From the NCBI GenBank assembly GCA_028622995.1, contig JAJQJQ010000017.1, positions 1,798,001 to 1,862,000 on the forward strand: a stretch of DNA of 64,000 bases, written 5' to 3'. The DNA comes from Panagrolaimus kolymaensis. Lineage: Eukaryota; Nematoda; Chromadorea; Rhabditida; Panagrolaimidae. Each line of letters begins with the position of its first letter. Within the stretch, counting starts at the first letter, position 1. Shown here piece after piece: positions 37,143 to 48,823 of this stretch. Both the position numbers and the translations under genes were made by a program. The notes beneath the pieces are model-generated. The model was given only the letters and a program-made list of their open reading frames with translations. It had not been told where the DNA came from and made no database searches.

Positions 37143-40100
37143 TTAATGAGCGAAATCATTTTGTAATTGTTGTAATTGCGACATCATTTGTTCAATGGAT
37201 CCTATTTCGACATCTTCAGCTTCAAAATCTTCATCTTGTAAAGTTTTATTAGTGCTGCTTCGCTCACTAAGAATTTCATCCATATCTCCAACAGATGAAG
37301 CTTGATCCCCGCATACATCACGCGTGGAAGCATATGGGGAATAAGCTCCAGCCATGTTGACTCGAGGTTGAGCCGTTGCTCGGCCAATTGGAAGCTTTCC
37401 ACTACTTCCAAGAACCTTTTGACTTCCCATAAATGGTTTTGCTGTATTCAGGGGTGAGCCACGGTTTGATGGAGGTGCAACAACTATTGGCCTCACGATG
37501 AGTGCAGTTCTATGTTCGCCATGGGGACCTGATATCAATGCGGCTGAAGTTGGGATTCCATGTGATGGTGATAAAGGAGGTGGACCAGCACCAAGTTGAG
37601 CGAAAGATTTCAAAGGATTGGAACCTGGAGCTCGAATAGTTCTATAGCCGCTATCAGCTACATTTGGAGGTGGAGTATGATTTTGTAGGGCTGTTGAAGA
37701 GCCTCCATAAGATGATGCATGGTCGGATGAGAAATCAATTTTTGTGATTGGCTGAATATTTAATTTTTTTAAATTCCTTCAAAAAAAAATGTTTGTAAAC
37801 TTACTTGTCTATTAGTACCCGTATAAACAATTTGTGGAGTTCGTTGGCGGGCTTCTAAGCTCGCTGAGGAATGATGATAAGAGCGTGAAATGGTTCCATT
37901 ACCTAAAAATAAATATTTATAATTTTTTAAATAAAGAATGCACAAAATAAATATGAAAAAAAGCAAATGAGCAAGAAAAGGACGAATTTTTCAAAAATGC
38001 GGCAGACAGGGCAGACATGATATATATTTTATTGACAGAAAACGTTATTAATTAAATTTAAACTTCAAGATACATTTATTGAAGAGAGAAAAAAACAGCA
38101 CTCATTCTTCAGCAATCAACATATTAGACTTACTATCAGCATCACTAACATAAGCACTTGAGCCTGTGCCGGCATTTCCAGTAGACCCTTCTCGAGTGGA
38201 GTTCAACCGTTTTAAAACTGATCGCTTATGTGGAGGTGGTGGCGGTGGTTGAAGTCCATTTCGACTCGAAGTTCGTGAGCCAGCAATTGCAGAGTCGGAA
38301 TCATCCGCAGCCGAATATGGTGGTTCACAAACATAAACCTTTTTTGTGGCATAACTCAAAGCTGGTGGAAGTGACTGTCGATGAAGTTTACGTAACGAGT
38401 GTCGTAATGGTGCATTATCGACAACTAACATCGATGAAGGAGAAGGATGTGATTGACTCATGAGGGGACTCACTTTGAAAGTTTAATAATTGAAATAAGG
38501 AAAACAAAGGAAATGAAGGATAAAGGGAAAGGTTAAAAAAGGAGGAATAAAAAATAACTTTTAAACTAACCTTGAACGGATTGATATCGAGGTGGAGGTG
38601 AATCTACTGCGACATCACAATGTCTAAAATCACGAAGAACGGTGCCTTCGCATTCGGCAGCTGGTCGAGTAGCACCTTGGCCATTGACAATCCAAAAATC
38701 TGGTGGTTGTTGCTGCCTTCCACTTGCAGATGATTGCTTTCGACCCGCAATATAACCTTTGGAATGAGATCGAGGAGATGAGCGTCGACTTCTTTGTACA
38801 CACAAAATTGTAATCAAAATTATTATTACTATAAAGAATACGCTTAAAACTCCTATTATCACATAAATTTTATTAGTTCTGAAAAGAAGTGAATTAAATT
38901 TTTATTAAAATTGTTTAAAAAACATACTCCCAAAGTTCATATAGCTTTGACATTACTGTTGAAGAATCAGATTTATTGTATCTAACATTTGCTCGAGAAA
39001 CTTGATATCCGTCAGGTTCATATTTGACAATAGAAGAAAATGGTCCAATTCCTTTAACATTTCTTGCTTGAATTTTGAAATAATAAACAGTTTGAGGAAC
39101 AAGATTTCGAATGGTCATTGAAAGCTGATCTCCACGAACCGAATCCACAAGCCATTCTTTATCATCTTGTTCTGGGCGACGAGTATAAAGCACTGAATAA
39201 TCGGAAATTTCACCATTGGCATATTTAGGTGGCTGCCAATTTAATGTCACTGTATTTGGATCCACATATCTTCCTTTTGAAGGTGGAATGATTGTTAAAT
39301 CACGAGGAGCAGATGATGGAGGAGCAGCCAGAGTTTTGTTTGCGACCGCCATGCTCCAATGTGGAGAATCCACAAGTTTTACAGCAAATTCATACAGTAA
39401 ATTTGGACGTAAATCTGTGATAATTATTTCGTTTTCTGAAGTATTTACATAACGTGGAGCTCCATTGTGATCCATGCTGGATGAATATCGAACCGTGTAA
39501 AATGGATTGAAAACATCCGTGGGATCCGTCCATGAAACTCGAATACTTGATGATGATTCAGCTTCAGCTCGAACTCCAAGAGGAGTAGCAGTTGGTTGAT
39601 GTGGATTTGCAACTGCATGGGTATTACTTGGTGGCATACCATATCCATAAGAAGTTGTTCTAATTGTTTCATAAATGGGGAATCCAGGGCCAGCATTATT
39701 AAACCCACGAAGTGCTACAACATATTCTCTTGAAGGTTTGAGACCTTTAATAGTATAAGATCGAATATGAGCATCAACTCGAGCCTTTTCCTGATCAGGC
39801 ACTCCAGGGCCCCAACCAATTTCATAACCACGAATTATGACTCCTAAAAAAACATGAATACACTATTAATGTCTTTCTTGTCATTGGTTTTTGTAATAAA
39901 TGAAAACAAAAAAAAGTGTGATCATGTTTTCTTGTCTTTTATTTGAATTTTCTAATTATTATTTTTTGAATATAATTAGGTAAAAATTACCTTCAGTAAC
40001 TGGAGGATCCCATGACATGTAAATTGAATCATGTGTGGCTTGAACTTTCAATTGCCTTGGAGCACTTATCAAAGAATCTTGAAGATCATCAAGAAGGGTT

Positions 40101-43100
40101 TGAGCTTTGACCCAATCCGTAAAAGGTCCAGTTCCATTCTAAAAATGCATTTTTTTTAAATATTTTTAATATCCCTCAATTTTGCGCATTTTATAATCCA
40201 TTAAGAAATTCGGATGCTAGCTAAATCCTTTCCGTCTTTGGAAAAAAAGCAATTATGGAAAAATCCAAAAATGGATGTTGTGCATGCGACCTCACTCACC
40301 TGGTTAATGGCTGCCACTCTCACAATATAAGGCGTTCCTGATTCAAGCCCATTGAAAGTATATTCACCTGGATCTCCATCCACAACCGTTATAGAAGCTT
40401 TTGAGCCTCGAAGGTTGGTTTTATATTTAATTTTATAACCCGTAATTGGACCATTTTTATCCGATTTTGGTGGTGGCTTCCATGAAACTCTCAGCGAACT
40501 ACTATGAAGTGCTTCGGCTTTAACGTTTTCCGGTGGCTTTGAAGGAACATCCGTAAGTGTTCTAATAATTATAGATTCTGAAGATGGGCCTCCTCCATTT
40601 GCGGTAAAAGCTTCCACTCGAATTACATATTCTGTATCTTTATCGAGATCATGCAAAATGTATGAGGTTTTAGTCATCTAAAAAAATTCAAATTTAAAAA
40701 ATAATAATATTTTTTATTTAAATTTAATACATGAGCTTGAGTTTCTTCTTCCACTGATTGTCGATCCTTTCGAACATAAAAAAGTTTGTAATGAATTGTT
40801 TCATCGACATTATTAATTGGGGCATCCCAAACAATTTCCACTGAACCAGCGGCAATTTTTGCGTTTAAATTTCTTATACGACTTGGAAGTGATTCTAAAA
40901 AACTTTTCTTTTGTTTCCAAAATGGTGGAAAACTTTGCTTACGTTCTTTAGCTGTGGTTGCTCTAAATTCAGGAGTGGATTTACCAGGACCAACTCTATT
41001 TTCAGCTGCAATTCGAATAACATAAACTGATCCAGGTTTTAATTCCCCAATGGTTGCTAAAGGTTTTGGAGTCGTAAGAGTTCGTTCACGAGTTGAATCT
41101 TCTTCTCGATAGAATACATGATAATTAATTATTTCACCAGATGGTTGCAAGGGAGGATCCCATTTGAGTGTAATAATTCTTGATGCAAGGTTTGTCGCTT
41201 TAAGGCCTAAAGGCTCAGATGGAACTTGAGGGATTCCAGTTGATGCAGCTGTTAAGGCCAAATGCGTAGCTGAAATTAAATTTTGTTATTAGTGTTAAAT
41301 TTTCACATACAAATTGATACTAAAAGCCAATTCATTCAGTGTTAATTCAAAGGATAATTATTTAAAAGAAAGGATGAATTCACTTCAAGAAAAATGATAA
41401 AATCTCAACAACAACAAAAATTCAAAAAAGATCACTCAAAAAAGTGTTAGTTTCGTACATTATTTCACTCAAGACTAACCCTCAACCGTAGTAGTCGTTA
41501 AAGGAAGACTCGCGGGAGTCGTCCTAGTTGAATATTTTTGACTTGTATTTTTAGCAAGATATGGAAGTAAAAAATCTACAATATTTTTCCAAGAGTGCTT
41601 TTAACCTTAATATTTTAAAGTTGAAAAAAATATTGCTTACCAGCAGTATCAACAACCAGTTGAGCATTAACTTGAACACTGCCGGCTTCATTATCGATAA
41701 TGCATTGATAAATGCCTTCTGAAAGGGGTTTAAAACAATATACTTTTGATTATTATATTTTTATATAATCGATTTTTTTTTAATTCGAGACAAATCGAAA
41801 CCTGGCGGACATGAAAAAACTCATCTATGGTTAACCGAGGCTGAAAACTCGGATCCTAGGGTTAAAAATTACGTAGAACACGAATCTGAACTCAGATTTA
41901 TAGAACATTTAGGTGGAAATTGAGTTACAGAATGTCTCACCACGAAAATCCAAAATTCTATTATTAATTTTTTGTGGGTTGCTCTAGGGGTTATTTATAG
42001 CGTAGATTAACGTTTTCGACAAGTTTCAGAATTTTACTCTTACTCATTCTTGAGTTCCAGGTCCTCAAAGTTTACAATTTGTAAGTTTTAATATATCCCA
42101 AAGGAGAACCTCCATTTTTTTCAAGGTCGCCAAAAATGTAATCCACTACGATTAATCCTAATAACATACTGAAAAAACGTATCGAATAAAAAAAAATTCC
42201 TACTGGGGGGAAAAAATACTTTTGACTACTTGAATACGGAAAAAAGCACACGATACAAAAGAAGGTTTATTGAAAACTTAATGAAAAACATTAGTTTTCA
42301 AGGAAATGTTTTGTAGAAAAATTAAAATAAGCATAAAAAAAATTATTGGTAAGAATAAAAACATTTTATGCCTTACTTAAGGCACCATACCAACCCAATA
42401 CTCAATACACCCAAAATTAATAAAATTAAAAAAATCTAATATTTCAAAAACTCTATTTTTGGCTTTAACTCATCATTTCTAGACCTAATTTGGGTCGTAG
42501 AAACCGAATTTCACAACGGTTGACCCATAAAACCTACTAGAAAGTGAGTTATGAATTTTTGAAATATGCAAATTTTCACTATCCACAAAACTTTTTTTTA
42601 AACAGCTCTCATATAAAAGATAATATCAAATTCGAGTTCAACGACCCAAATTAGGTCTAGAAATGATGAGTTAAAGCCAAAAATAGAGTTTTTGAAATAT
42701 TAGATTTTTTTAATTTTATTAATTTTGGGTGTATTGAGTATTGGGTTGGTATGGTGCCTTAAGTAAGGCATAAAATGTTTTTATTCTTACCAATAATTTT
42801 TTTTATGCTTATTTTAATTTTTCTACAAAACATTTCCTTGAAAACTAATGTTTTTCATTAAGTTTTCAATAAACCTTCTTTTGTATCGTGTGCTTTTTTC
42901 CGTATTCAAGTAGTCAAAAGTATTTTTTCCCCCCAGTAGGAATTTTTTTTTATTCGATACGTTTTTTCAGTATGTTATTAGGATTAATCGTAGTGGATTA
43001 CATTTTTGGCGACCTTGAAAAAAATGGAGGTTCTCCTTTGGGATATATTAAAACTTACAAATTGTAAACTTTGAGGACCTGGAACTCAAGAATGAGTAAG

Positions 43101-46100
43101 AGTAAAATTCTGAAACTTGTCGAAAACGTTAATCTACGCTATAAATAACCCCTAGAGCAACCCACAAAAAATTAATAATAGAATTTTGGATTTTCGTGGT
43201 GAGACATTCTGTAACTCAATTTCCACCTAAATGTTCTATAAATCTGAGTTCAGATTCGTGTTCTACGTAATTTTTAACCCTAGGATCCGAGTTTTCAGCC
43301 TCGGTTAACCATAGATGAGTTTTTTCATGTCCGCCCCTGTCTCGAATCAAAAAAATATTCGATTATATTTAAAATATATTAAAATGAATAAATTATACTC
43401 ACCATCATCTTTAACCAACCCAAGAATTCTTAGCTTTCCAGATTCAACAACAAAATATTCACTTGGAATAAGTTTTTCGCCATTTTTAAACCAAGTTATT
43501 GTAGGCTTTGGATTTGCTTCTTTTGTTTCACAATCAAATTCAACATCAGCTGTTTCTTGAATAATTTTATGAATAGGAGCTTTATTAATTTGTGGTGGAA
43601 CCAAAATTGTAACAGTTGCAGAAATATCTTTGCTATCATTTCCATTTTCTGCTCGACAGGTATAAACTCCTGAATCAGCAACTTCTGCCTTCTCTATAAT
43701 AAGAGAATAGCTTTCGACGCCAATTCTACGAACTCGTATTCCATCTTCGTTTAATGGTAAAGAATCTTTCAGCCATTTTATTCTCGGCCTTGGAGAACCA
43801 ACGGCGAGGCATTCAAGAACAAACGTATTTCCCAAACGAATGTTTGTCTGAGTTCGTGGTTGAAGAATAAAAGTTACTGGGGTTGCATTGGCATCGATGG
43901 AAGTAATTTGAAGTGGAACTTCTTTACTATGCCTAATTTTTCCATTTTCTTTCACCACACATTTATATAATCCTACATGCTTTTGTTGCACCGATTTAAT
44001 TTCAAGGCTTTGAGAATGTGGAACAAAAAAGTATCCATCTAAAAAAAATCTAAAATTATTGATTTGCGTTTTTTGTTTTATTTAAAAGGTTTTCAATTGT
44101 TCTTTTGTTTACTCATAAAAAAACTTTTTAGCGATAATATTGTTTTTTTTTTTTTGCTCCATTACGGCCAATAAAACCGCAATCATTTAAAGTCGTCTGT
44201 TGACTTTTAATTCTGCGTCTTGCAAGAAGTATCGCGTTCTTTGACATTGCCTCTCAGTGAAGCAAAAAAACCAACTGCACAAATAAAAGTACCCGTAAAA
44301 AAATGTTTCCGGTTGCGCTACATCTGCCATTGAAAAAAAGAATTTCGATGGATGCACATAGTTATTGCACATTTAATGGAGCAACTTAAAATTTGGGCGT
44401 AATCACACATTGACCATCGCCATTGTGTCTCGTTTCAAAATTTTTACATTCCTTTCTTTCGCGCAATTTTGCAGAAAAAAAATTTATTCTCTTTTTTGTT
44501 TGATGTTTTTCTTATCGGATGCAACAATCTCTTCTTTTTTTTCTTCAAAAAAATAACAAAAAGAAAGCTCATTCTTTTAGATTTGAGTGACATAGTGACT
44601 CAGTCGGGTGTCACAAGAAAAAGAGAACTTACCGCCTTCATAAATTCTTCGGTCATCTTTATACCATTCAACTTGCCCGGGAAAATATGAGTTCTAAAAA
44701 CAGTTTCATAAAAAAAGAAGATATAAACTAACTAAAAGAATAAATACCAAAAGGCATTGAAATGCTGTAGGTTGATGAAGTCGAACTTCTCGAGGTTTAG
44801 GATTAATTTCAAATGTTTCAGTATCAAGCACTCGAAGATATGCTCGTTTTGAAAGATAACTCCATGTAAAACGTGGCTCACGTCGGGGTGAAACATGAAC
44901 AGAGCACTGATATGAGCCTTCATCAGATGAAAGTACATTTTCAATTAACAAAGATCCATTTGAAACAATTAAACTAAAAAAAATGAATCATTGTTTTTAT
45001 TATTTTTTTTGCAATTTTTTTCAAATTTATTTCCGCTTTATTTTTATTTTTGCAATTTTGTTTATTCTTTGGCTTTTTTTATGAAGGCACATTGCTGACT
45101 CCACTTTTTTGAAAAGATAAAACACATTCCAACCAAAAGGTTATCATATCGGGAACCTTTTACCTTTTCTATGAAGAAGAACCAAAACATGTGATTAACT
45201 ACAATACATACACATGTTGTTTCTTTTATGAAAAAGGCATCGATCAAAAAAAATTAAGTCAAAACACGACGACCACCGGCAATGTTTCGACAAAACTCAT
45301 CCATCGAAAGTCATCAAATGTTATCGTCTTCCTCCATTACAAGTAGACATACATACACATACATATACACACTTAAGTCCTTTTTGCGCGATATGTAACT
45401 TTTTTCTTTTTGCTTTCCAATGTTAAGAACAATTGCTCATTGCAAATATCGGCGGCCCAGCAGGAAGCCAAGGCAAAAAAAGTAACATTTTATATTTTTT
45501 CTAAATTCCTTCAATCTTATTCGTCTCTTTTTTTTTTTTGACTGACCTAATCCTTATTCTCATTCGAGCCTTAAAGCATTGTCTTTGTCTTTTTCGTGCC
45601 AGCAAATAAAATAAAATGTAATACTAAACAAACTTTTGCACTCTTTTTTACAATGGTTCTTCTTCCTTTTCATTTATGCCTACCATTCATTGACACTAGC
45701 AAACAAGCAAGTCCAGCAGCAATGGTCACTCATTTTTGAACAAAAGCAAAAAAAAAGCCGTCTTTTTTGTTGGAACGGCGCAGAATATTCTCTTAACAGC
45801 AAAAAAGAAAGAAATTAAACAAGGCGATGGCCACTACCACCGTCCGAATAAGAAATGAAATGGACACTAATTGCTCCCGTTAGGGCATTAAATCTCCTTT
45901 TAATTTCTTTTAAAATTCAAATATCTTTCTATCTTTTTTTCTTATAAATATAGCATTTGGCGCCATCGGCAATGATAAATGACTCCGAAAAAAAGAGAGA
46001 GGTAATTTAAAAGAATTGCGCAATGAGAAAATAAATAAATACCAATCGATCAGTCAAAAACAAAAAAGTCATCGCTAAAAATAAACAGATGGCTAAATTA

Positions 46101-47625
46101 CAATAAAATTATATTTTTTGAGCGCCAAAAAAATATAAACTTTAGAAATAAAGAGTTATTAAAAAAAGAGAGAGAAAAGGTGTTTACAGTAGAAAGAAAA
46201 ACTCTAACTTTTAAAGTTCAACAACATATGTACATACACATATCATGGCATGATCGATAAGAAGAATGGCTCCCGCAAATTATTAAAAAAAGCATGGCAA
46301 ATAAATAATATTGTGTTTAAAAAAAGTCAAAAATACTGCGTTGTAAAAAAGTGTGTCATTTAAAAAAAAAAAGAGACATTTTTAGTTGATCCGGAAATTA
46401 TGAAAAAAAAGCTCAATAAAATAGTGATACGAGAAATCAAAGAAATCTTTCATAACAAAAATATGGCAATGAAAATTGTTACGAATTTTTAAAGTATGAA
46501 TATTTTTAATTCTTTGAAAAAACTTACATTCTCCCAATAGGGCGAATGGGCGAAACCGTAACGCCATCTTTTTTCCATTCAATTCGAACATCCGAACGTT
46601 GTTTATCAATAAAATCAAACGAACAATCAAAAATTGAAGATCCACCAGGAGTAATTATAGTATCCAAAGGTTCATGAGTAAATGCAAAATTAAGAAAACG
46701 GTCATCGCCTGCAATTATTTATAAACTTTTTTTTAAATGGGCTAATTTTCAATTTGAGGTTTTTTCTGAATTTCTCTTTTTTATTTTTCAGTGAAATTCA
46801 TTTATGATGATGTCTCTGTTTTATTTCCAAGAATACTTTTTTTTTTTGAAAGTTTAAGAAGAAAGAAAGATAACGTTAAATTATGTTGTTTTCAATAAAA
46901 TGCCTAATGGCTACTTGTTTTTAGATTCCATCCAATGCATCTTTTTTTCCATAAATTACTTCTCAAAAGTAAATTTACTTTTTTAAGCTGCTGTCGTCAA
47001 AAAATATGACCAGTTTTCATAAGAAAATTACTGTTTTCTTCTGGTTTTATTTTTTTTTAAAGCTGTTAGGGGAAAAATGGGAGAAGTCAGAGGGCAGATG
47101 GCATGCGTTTTTGTTCCATCTAAAGTATAAGAAGTGAGGGGTATATTATTGAAATGCATTATGGATGGATGAGAAATGAATAGCCCTGAGAGGAGGTTTG
47201 GCAGTAGTTAAGTGACTCACTCCCTCACTCAATTCTTTATACTTTAACAAAAGAAAAAAAAGTAAATCATCCTTGAAAATACATTTTTCAAACAATAAAA
47301 ATAGTCAAAAATAATTATTTCATTTTAGTTTTTATGTATGTTTAAAAAACGGAAACAATGGCAATGTTTTGCTTGGTTAGAAAGGGACTAAGATTGACCT
47401 CAGATGAAGAAGAGGGGATTTTGTATAAAAATACTCACCCAACTTTACTGCTCGTCGGCGATGTTCATGCTGTTTCAGCACCACCTCTAACCTTTCGGCG
47501 TCTAATCGTTGACACATAAATAAATGACTTAAACAACATATTAATAAAAAAATAAATACTAAAAAGTGGGAAATACGAAAAGCTTTAAAAAAAGGTATGA
47601 AGAAAAACTAACGTTTACAAGTCAT
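37143..47625 (-). CDS. unc-40: Netrin receptor UNC-40 / DCC / neogenin
   Basis: Seventeen exons: 47625-47613, 47558-47439, 46708-46528, 44973-44748, 44693-44633, 44038-43403, 41718-41641, 41575-41480, 41269-40943, 40894-40731, 40677-40300, 40138-39991, 39843-38928, 38878-38571, 38472-38134, 37902-37805, 37751-37143; 1565 residues, in frame. The first exon (13 nt) and second encode a signal peptide, [18 protein letters not shown]. Four Ig domains (paired Cys, for example YQCSVHV, YKCVVKE, YTCRAEN, YQCIIDN), a short Thr-rich linker, and six fibronectin III domains follow. A single membrane span ([20 protein letters not shown]) leads to a tail with a P1-like motif ([11 protein letters not shown]) and a C-terminal P3-like motif ([15 protein letters not shown]). 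The receptor binds netrin (UNC-6) and steers axons and migrating cells. A palindromic element sits in the intron inside Ig4. Confidence 0.95.
41765..43370. mobile_element. 1.6-kb palindromic (foldback) element in an unc-40 intron
   Basis: 41814-42498 and 42641-43335 are near-perfect reverse complements (start GGCGGACATGAAAAAACTC), separated by a loop of about 140 bases. The pairing continues with small indels to TATAATCGA on both outer sides. No open frame with transposase features. It lies wholly within the intron between 43402 and 41719, whose splice borders are intact, so it should be removed with the intron. The structure fits a non-autonomous foldback transposon or an inverted duplication. 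Confidence 0.9.
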
Positions 47626-48823
47626 GGTAGCGCTTTAAAAAGTTTCGATTGAACCTGATCACATTGTAATTTTATGAGAGCAAAAAAAAAGGATGAATAA
47701 AAAAATATCTGGAAAAAAGAATCAATGACAGTATGATAATGTGAAAGAACTAAGCATTTCAATAACGAAGACAAGCTTAATTTGAGGATAAAAAAATGAA
47801 ATGCAAGTCTTCCTCGAAATAACGGATTATCCGCGCACAGAATTATACAGACTTTCCCTCCTTCTATTATATGTCTGCCTTGGTTGATCAAGTCAACTGC
47901 TGCAAAAAGAAAAAATAGCCAACGACGAAAACCACCAAGTAGAAGAATACTTTAGGGAGGACGTTCGCTGGTCAATTGTGAAATATTTGATGTCTGTCCG
48001 CAATGACCGGCACAAAAAAAGGGCATTAAAACGGAAAACCCTCTTGCAACCATTTGCCATTGCCTAAAATAGAGAATGCATAAACTCCTCTCTTTATTTT
48101 TGCGCAGGCAAAAAAAATGTATTTGCTGCGGCAGTAGCATCAAAAAGAAAAAAAGACGAAGAAAGATGTTCGTGAGTGCCCAGCATTTTGCAGCTGCAAT
48201 AAAAAGAAAAAAGAAAGCAGGGGTTGACGACAAACTAAAATAAGCGAACCAGCGTCTTTCTTACTTGCTTCAGTAAAAACACACATTTGGAACGACATCA
48301 ATAGATGCTTTATTGAAGATGGTGGCTGGAAGGAGCGACTGCTGAATGCAAAACCAGGGAGGAGCGTGTTACTAAAAGAAACAAGGTACATTTAGCAAAA
48401 TATATTACAGTATTTTCGAATAATAGAAAAACAATCTTTAATGTTACCAAAAAAGTGGTTAATTAAAATACATACAGTAATGCATGAGATCGAGAATTGT
48501 AAAAAACAAGTTTTAAATTTACCGCATTTTTGATTATTCATCCCTGAATTTATGGCGTCTTAACACGCTAAATAAATGCTTGGCGGGGTTTCAAGTTCAG
48601 ACAAATTATTTTAAATGAAAAAATCTTTGTTTCTTCATCATCACGTTTAATATTTTTATATTCATATAAAGTTTTTCAAACAACTTTTACTTTAATTATT
48701 TTCATACCATTTCTTCGCTCTTTAATAAATAAATATACTGTTTTTTTTTTGTCGTGAAGTTTTCATATTCCTTACATTTTATTATTTTAACATCGTTTTA
48801 TATTCTGATTTTTAGTTTCAATA
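47626..48823. promoter_or_regulatory. Divergent intergenic region between unc-40 and npp-7
   Basis: 1.2 kb of upstream sequence for both genes. Contains GC-richer patches at 47810-48060 and 48170-48370 and long A/T runs nearer npp-7. No specific site claimed and no additional gene supported. Confidence 0.4.

Noticed and set aside
40895..40942. [17 protein letters not shown] read through between FN3 domains 1 and 2 of UNC-40
   Set aside because: In-frame 48-nt stretch with GTAAGC donor and TTTTTTAG acceptor; removing it gives the expected [14 protein letters not shown] domain boundary.
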